From an uncultured Oscillospiraceae bacterium (GTDB lineage Bacteria > Bacillota > Clostridia > Oscillospirales > Acutalibacteraceae): DNA of 8,845 bases. The stretch spans positions 1 to 8,845 of the forward strand of contig URDW01000091.1 in NCBI GenBank assembly GCA_900546735.1, read 5' to 3'. The notes beneath the pieces were generated by a model that was not told where the DNA came from, did not search any database, and saw nothing but the letters and a program-made list of their open reading frames with translations. Made by a program: the position numbers and the translations under genes. How positions within the stretch are numbered: position 1 is the first letter of the stretch; each line of letters begins with the position of its first letter. Positions 5,672-8,845 of this stretch are shown here, piece by piece.

Positions 5672-5753
5672 GGCTGTGTCCTCCAAACATACAGAAAATC
5701 CGATTTGTATATGGGTGAACGCCTATATTTTGAGGAATTTCGCCGCAAGAGAG

Positions 5754-5796
5754 AAAAACGCCCGATTTAAGGAAAATCCTTAATCGGGCGTTTTTT
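5754..5796. terminator. Bidirectional Rho-independent terminator
   Basis: Bases 5754-5773 pair with 5777-5795 in a roughly 19-bp stem with one bulged T and a three-base loop. T-runs follow in both directions (TTTTTT rightward, TTTTTCTCTCTT leftward). It lies about 130 bases beyond the last gene of the surface cassette and insulates that cassette from the sigma operon. Confidence 0.9.
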
Positions 5797-5923
5797 CAGG
5801 TTGTACTTGTATGTACTCATATTTCACTATCCTGCAATAAACGAGGACATAGCGTACCAGTTTTCAGTTGTCATTGCCTGCCGTCCTCTAATCAGCTGCA
5901 AGCGGCCGGATCTGTCCTTTCTC

Positions 5924-6382
5924 TTACTTTTTAACTTTTGTCAAAGCGTATGTGCCGCCCGTTGTACCATCACCACCGAAAAGTGTCAGGCCGTCCTTTT
6001 CAACCGTAAAGGTATAGGCGGCGTCTGTGATATAGGCGTTGTCAAAATCAATCTGCAATGTGTTTTCCTCTGCGGTATAGGAGAAAGCACATTCCGTTTC
6101 TGTATCGTGCAGGGCAATCTTTCCTCTGTCCTTGCCGTCAAACTGCAATTCTGCCGTTTCGCCATACGCCCATGTGCCTTTTAACGGTTGCGAACTCTTT
6201 GGGATAAGGACAAAGACAAGTATGGCAAGCAGAAGCAGGGCGGCGCACATCAGAAGCCTTCGGTTTCTTTTCTGTCTTTGCTGCCGTTTTCTGCGGGCAA
6301 GCCGTCTTTGTCTTAACCGTTCTGCCTCCGCCATATCGTCCGCTTCATAGTCATATAGCTGTCGTTTGTACTGTTTATTCAT
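5924..6382 (-). CDS. Small single-pass membrane protein of the sortase cassette
   Basis: 152 residues from the AUG at 6382. A very basic cytoplasmic stretch (about 20-43, mostly Arg, Lys and Gln) precedes one hydrophobic segment (LLMCAALLLLAILVFVLIP, about 43-61). The outer domain of about 90 residues is predicted beta-rich (LKGTWAYGETAELQFDGKDR, then LTLFGGDGTTGG), similar in character to small lipocalin-like domains. There is no Cys lipobox and no sorting motif. GAGG lies 6 bases before this AUG. An earlier in-frame AUG at 6394 overlaps the sortase stop (AUGA) and would add four residues. It is last in the cassette, tightly coupled to the sortase. A helper of the sortase or surface protein is plausible, but I do not recognise the family. 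Confidence 0.75.
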   Translation of the reverse strand: MNKQYKRQLYDYEADDMAEAERLRQRRLARRKRQQRQKRNRRLLMCAALLLLAILVFVLIPKSSQPLKGTWAYGETAELQFDGKDRGKIALHDTETECAFSYTAEENTLQIDFDNAYITDAAYTFTVEKDGLTLFGGDGTTGGTYALTKVKK

Positions 6383-6390
6383 GCCAAACC

Positions 6391-7260
6391 TCATTCCACA
6401 TTGTCCGTTCTTCTTGCCGCAATGATAAATCTGCCGTTATCTGTGTGGTAGCTGCAAGTGGACAGGACAACAACCTGCTCCCCGTATTCCGGGGTAATCC
6501 CTGTATCGTATAAAGCGTTTTGCCGAAACCAGCCTGTTAATTCGTCAAATGCTTCTTCGGTCAGATCTCCGACCTGGAAATAGTAACGGTAGCCTGTTTC
6601 GTCCTGATACAAAACGCGGGTTTCCAAAGCTGCAAATACTTCATATTCCCGCTGCTCGGTAACGGTGGTAAAGGAAATGCGGGGATTTTCCTCCCAGAAC
6701 GATTTTTCTTTGTAATAATCCAGCGTTCCGAACATGGCATTGTTTTTCATGTTATGCCCATAGATGATAAAAAAATCGCTGTCAATGGTGCTGTCCGCGC
6801 TGATAAAGGGCGTTCCGCTTTGGGAATCGGTTTTGTCAAAGGCGCGGCGCAGATAATACTCCGGTTCCTCCGGCGTAAACATAACCGGGTAATCAATGCT
6901 TGTATTGTCGATATGCAGCCACCCAACAAAATCGTTGTTTTCCGCATACAGGGCGGCGTATTCGGTGTACTGTGGTTCCTCCGGCTCGGTTTCCGCTGGC
7001 GGCTGTGGCTTCGGTACATTGGAAACAAGGCCGAAAAACCCGTTCATTTCCTCTGCCTGCTGTGCCAGTTCTGCGGTGGTAGCAAGGTCGATGAAAGACG
7101 ATTTTTCCTGTTCGCTTTCTATCAACTGTTTTGCAAGTATAGTGGCAGATATGAGAAACACCACACCGAACAGCAGAAAGAGGACAGGGCGCAGGGGCAG
7201 CTTTCTTTTGCGTTTGTATTTTTTTGCAAGCAGCTTACCATGCCCGGAATACAGTTTCAT
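6391..7260 (-). CDS. Class B sortase
   Basis: A 289-residue membrane-anchored transpeptidase that cleaves a sorting motif and links the surface protein to the cell wall or to another subunit. It has a basic N-terminus, one membrane helix at about 25-44, a Pro/Glu-rich spacer (81-97), then the sortase domain. The catalytic residues are present: H169 (YGHNMKNNAMFG, the class B form), C269 (LSTCSY) and R277 (NGRFIIAARR). The start is the AUG at 7260 because GGAGG precedes it; an upstream in-frame AUG adds 17 residues without a ribosome binding site. It sits two genes downstream of its probable substrate, whose APQTG motif resembles the (S/N/P)PxTG type described for C. difficile sortase B. Its stop overlaps the next gene's alternative start. 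Confidence 0.93.
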   Translation of the reverse strand: MKLYSGHGKLLAKKYKRKRKLPLRPVLFLLFGVVFLISATILAKQLIESEQEKSSFIDLATTAELAQQAEEMNGFFGLVSNVPKPQPPAETEPEEPQYTEYAALYAENNDFVGWLHIDNTSIDYPVMFTPEEPEYYLRRAFDKTDSQSGTPFISADSTIDSDFFIIYGHNMKNNAMFGTLDYYKEKSFWEENPRISFTTVTEQREYEVFAALETRVLYQDETGYRYYFQVGDLTEEAFDELTGWFRQNALYDTGITPEYGEQVVVLSTCSYHTDNGRFIIAARRTDNVE

Positions 7261-7293
7261 ACACGCCGCCTCCTTTTTGCTTTGATAAGAAAA

Positions 7294-7309
7294 GGGACGG
7301 TGCAGTCCC
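7294..7309 (-). terminator. Weak hairpin between HU-like gene and sortase gene
   Basis: GGGAC and GTCCC pair around a six-base loop, followed on the minus strand by TTTTCTT. With only five base pairs it would at most lower read-through from the HU-like gene into the sortase gene. Confidence 0.35.
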
Positions 7310-7334
7310 AACCCTTTCTTTCGTCTGTTTCCGC

Positions 7335-7613
7335 TTACTCCGCATTGACTTTGCTGCGCAGCACCTTGCTTGCCTTAAAGACAGGCTTATATCCTGCGGG
7401 GATAAGGGCTTCTTCTCCGGTTTGGGGATTTCTTGCAGCGCGCTGGGGTGTGAGTTTGGTTTCAAAGCTGCCAAAGCCGATAAACTGTACTTTTTCTTTC
7501 TGTTCCATTGCTTCGGTCAGAATATCCAGAACGGCGTTTGTGATTTCCAAAGCCTTTGACCTCGGAATCTCTGTCCGTTTGGAAAGTTCTTCTGCAAAAT
7601 CCGTTTTATTCAT
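7335..7613 (-). CDS. HU-family DNA-binding protein
   Basis: A 92-residue histone-like DNA-bending protein of the usual length. The N-terminal helices (MNKTDFAEELSKRTEIPRSK) lead to the family signature GFGSFETKLTPQRAARNPQTGE (46-67), including the conserved RNPxTG tip of the DNA-binding arm, and the end KPVFKASKVLRSKV is typical. AAAGGA precedes the AUG by about 9 bases. It lies inside the surface cassette between the wall-anchored protein and the sortase, an unexpected place for a nucleoid protein. It may be an ICE-encoded paralogue that helps excision or DNA bending, or modulates cassette expression; this is inference. Stem-loops on both sides suggest its expression is partly uncoupled from its neighbours. 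Confidence 0.93.
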   Translation of the reverse strand: MNKTDFAEELSKRTEIPRSKALEITNAVLDILTEAMEQKEKVQFIGFGSFETKLTPQRAARNPQTGEEALIPAGYKPVFKASKVLRSKVNAE

Positions 7614-7643
7614 TTAGTCTGTTCCTTTCTCGCCATACTGAAA

Positions 7644-7671
7644 GGGGCTGGGCTGTTCAAAGCCCAGCCCC
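7644..7671 (-). terminator. Hairpin after the surface-protein gene
   Basis: GGGGCTGGGCT (7644-7654) and AGCCCAGCCCC (7661-7671) form a perfect G+C-rich 11-bp stem with a six-base loop. On the minus strand only TTT follows, so it is probably a partial terminator that lowers transcription of the HU-like and sortase genes relative to the surface protein. Confidence 0.6.
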
Positions 7672-7708
7672 CTTGCGTGCTGTCTTACGTTTGCTTATAT
7701 CCGATCTG

Positions 7709-8845
7709 TTATCTGCTGCGGGCAATAAAACGCTTTTTGCCAAAAGTCAACGCCGCCATGCAGAACAGGGACAGAGAGGAAAGGGCAATCCAAAGCCCCA
7801 TGTTGCTATTATCTCCCGTCTGCGGCGCATCATCAAGGGATCTGTCGGGAGTTGTCGGTGTAGTCGGGTCATCCGCTGGCTCGGTCGGCGTAGTCGGGTC
7901 AACCGGGTCGGTATCGGGAGTGGGATCAACCGGGTCTGTCGGGTCTTTATCATCACCGCCGCCGGGTGTGTTGGTATTGCCATAATCATTGACAAATGCA
8001 ACCGTCTTTGTAGTATTCGAGGAAATCACGCAAACGCCATCGGTCAAACCGCTGGTTGTAGTTGTGAAATCGCCTGTGGTAATTTCTTTTACTTCAATGC
8101 GCCTGCCGCTGGTAATGTCGCTGAATGTAATGCTTTCGCCATCTTTCAGGTAGAAAGTATATCCATCTGCGCCGATTGTCAGGCTGTTGCTATTTGTGGT
8201 TGTTCCGTTTGCTGTGAACTTATACGATACTCTTTCAGATACCGCATTGCCGCTGCTGTTCCGTACCCACACTTTGAACTCATAGGCAACCTTTTCAGCC
8301 GGGGCTTTATTGCCCTGTACCGTCTTTGTAATCTTCACGCTGCCATCGGGATCTGGATCGCTGCCGCCTCCGCCACCGCCGGATTTGTAGTTATTAAAGG
8401 CTGCAAGGGCTGTTTCCCCAGCACCAATAGCACCCGCTGCCGCAGTAGCATTCGTATTGTTTACTGTTACGGTATAGCCGCTGTTGTCGCTTTCGGAAAC
8501 TGTATAGCCTGTTCCGGCAGGAAGCCCTGTTGCGGTCTTGCTTTCTCCGTCTTTCAGGGTAAAGGTTGCCTCGCCGTTTGCAAAGGTCATATCTCCGTAT
8601 GTGCCGCTGATAGAAGTATCATTAAGGGTTACGGTAAAGGTAAATGCCTTTGTTGTGCTTGCGCCGCTGCCCGAAACGGTTTTCGATACAGTCAAATTGC
8701 CGTATTCGGGATCTGGATCAACGGGCGCATTCAATTCCCATTGTGCCGTATAAGTGGTGCTTCCGCTTACAGTTTCGGCAACCTCGGGGCTCCAGCCCTT
8801 GAAGGTGTAGCCTTCGCGGGTCGGGGTACCATTGAACGCTGGAGT
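7709..8845 (-). CDS. Wall-anchored surface protein, 3' part (5' end outside window)
   Basis: The last 378 codons of a larger gene; the frame is open to the window edge, so no start is called. From the edge inward: a Listeria-Bacteroides type repeat (about 8738-8845, REGYTFKGWSPEV...TYTAQWE), a beta-rich repeat beginning GNLTVSKTVSG (about 8384-8704), a Gly-rich hinge, a second related repeat beginning GSVKITKTVQG (about 7970-8344), a Pro/Thr/Asp-rich wall-spanning stretch (about 7829-7969), and the anchor. The anchor has APQTG (7814-7828) in place of LPxTG, a hydrophobic segment and the basic tail KKRFIARSR. The two repeats look like Cna-B/SpaA-type adhesin stalk domains, but I cannot confirm isopeptide residues. 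Likely role: adhesion or surface display, anchored by the class B sortase downstream. Confidence 0.88.
   Translation of the reverse strand, partial: TPAFNGTPTREGYTFKGWSPEVAETVSGSTTYTAQWELNAPVDPDPEYGNLTVSKTVSGSGASTTKAFTFTVTLNDTSISGTYGDMTFANGEATFTLKDGESKTATGLPAGTGYTVSESDNSGYTVTVNNTNATAAAGAIGAGETALAAFNNYKSGGGGGGSDPDPDGSVKITKTVQGNKAPAEKVAYEFKVWVRNSSGNAVSERVSYKFTANGTTTNSNSLTIGADGYTFYLKDGESITFSDITSGRRIEVKEITTGDFTTTTSGLTDGVCVISSNTTKTVAFVNDYGNTNTPGGGDDKDPTDPVDPTPDTDPVDPTTPTEPADDPTTPTTPDRSLDDAPQTGDNSNMGLWIALSSLSLFCMAALTFGKKRFIARSR
7829..7969. repeat. Low-complexity Pro/Thr/Asp linker coding repeat
   Basis: Short degenerate direct repeats such as GTAGTCGGGTC and CAACCGGGTC encode the alternating DPTDPVDP and TTPTEP wall-spanning linker of the surface protein. 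Such tracts tend to vary in length between strains by slippage. Confidence 0.6.

Larger units (their letters stand above)
5363..5923. other. Leader and intergenic region between the surface cassette and the sigma operon
   Basis: These 561 bases hold no normal-sized gene. From right to left they contain: unassigned sequence (5797-5923), a bidirectional terminator (5754-5796), a 9-residue leader-type ORF with a strong ribosome binding site (5642-5671), a G+C-rich stem TGCGGC/GCCGCA (5580-5585 and 5591-5596), a long imperfect dyad (5511-5542), and the frameshifted ORF feeding into the sigma gene. The promoter of the sigma operon should lie between about 5680 and 5750, but I see no clear -35/-10 pair. 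A plus-strand open frame across 5496-5783 has no ribosome binding site. Confidence 0.5.
2650..8845 (-). mobile_element. Tn916/Tn1549-family ICE, int-proximal end (continues past the window)
   Basis: Integrase, excisionase, Orf8-like HTH protein and Orf7-like sigma factor occur in the order and orientation of the int end of Tn916-family elements, and Int arm-type sites lie between int and the end. The exact end cannot be fixed from one copy; it should lie between about 2602 and 2760, where the composition changes from AT-rich to more balanced. Conjugation genes are not in the window and would lie to the right of 8845. The surface-protein/sortase cassette at 5924-8845 is accessory cargo, similar in type to cassettes in some Clostridioides difficile elements of this family. 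Confidence 0.8.

Noticed and set aside
5496..5783. A 95-codon plus-strand open frame in the leader region
   Set aside because: There is no ribosome binding site, it runs through the dyads and into the terminator stem, and good start signals lie on the other strand.
6754..7617. A 287-codon plus-strand open frame
   Set aside because: It is fully antisense to the sortase and HU-like genes, whose family motifs are unambiguous.
7829..7969. A CRISPR-like or minisatellite array
   Set aside because: The repeats are short, degenerate and in frame with the Pro/Thr/Asp linker of the surface protein; there are no regular spacers.

Overview
The window suggests a Gram-positive gut-type member of the Firmicutes (Clostridia). 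The evidence is a Tn916/Tn1549-family integrative conjugative element (ICE), a class B sortase with a wall-anchored surface protein, strong GGAGG ribosome binding sites and several UUG starts. All convincing genes lie on the minus strand, so the window reads right to left in biological terms.

Bases 1-70 look like chromosomal sequence just downstream of a tRNA gene: a strong leftward terminator directly abuts an 11-base copy of a tRNA 3' end (CACTCCGACCA on the minus strand, as in Firmicutes tRNA-Pro). From about 70 the tRNA body is replaced by unrelated DNA, which suggests the end of an island inserted at a tRNA 3' end. The AT-rich stretch from 531 to 2601 then holds a two-gene operon: a Rad50/SMC-like ABC ATPase and, overlapping it upstream, a 96-residue small protein. 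Together they resemble the ATPase and middle component of the ABC-three-component (ABC-3C) conflict systems. The third, effector-bearing gene expected upstream is absent; its place is taken by the end of the ICE.

From about 2650 to the right edge the sequence is richer in G+C and belongs to the ICE. In element order: terminal region with Int arm-binding sites, tyrosine integrase (int, 397 aa), excisionase (xis), a gap of about 0.4 kb, a helix-turn-helix protein (Orf8-like) overlapping a sigma-like factor (Orf7-like), and a leader region of about 0.5 kb with short peptides, dyads and a frameshifted 45-codon ORF that is stop-start coupled to the sigma gene. Next comes a surface-display cassette ending in a strong terminator: a partial wall-anchored protein (open at the window edge), an HU-family DNA-binding protein, a class B sortase and a small single-pass membrane protein. 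The conjugation genes would lie beyond 8845.

In functional terms, Int and Xis move the element. Orf7/Orf8-like proteins probably switch on excision and transfer. The cassette gives recipients a new sortase-anchored surface protein together with its own sortase. The ICE appears to have landed in, or right beside, a putative defence operon inside an older tRNA-linked island: a nested mobile-element structure.
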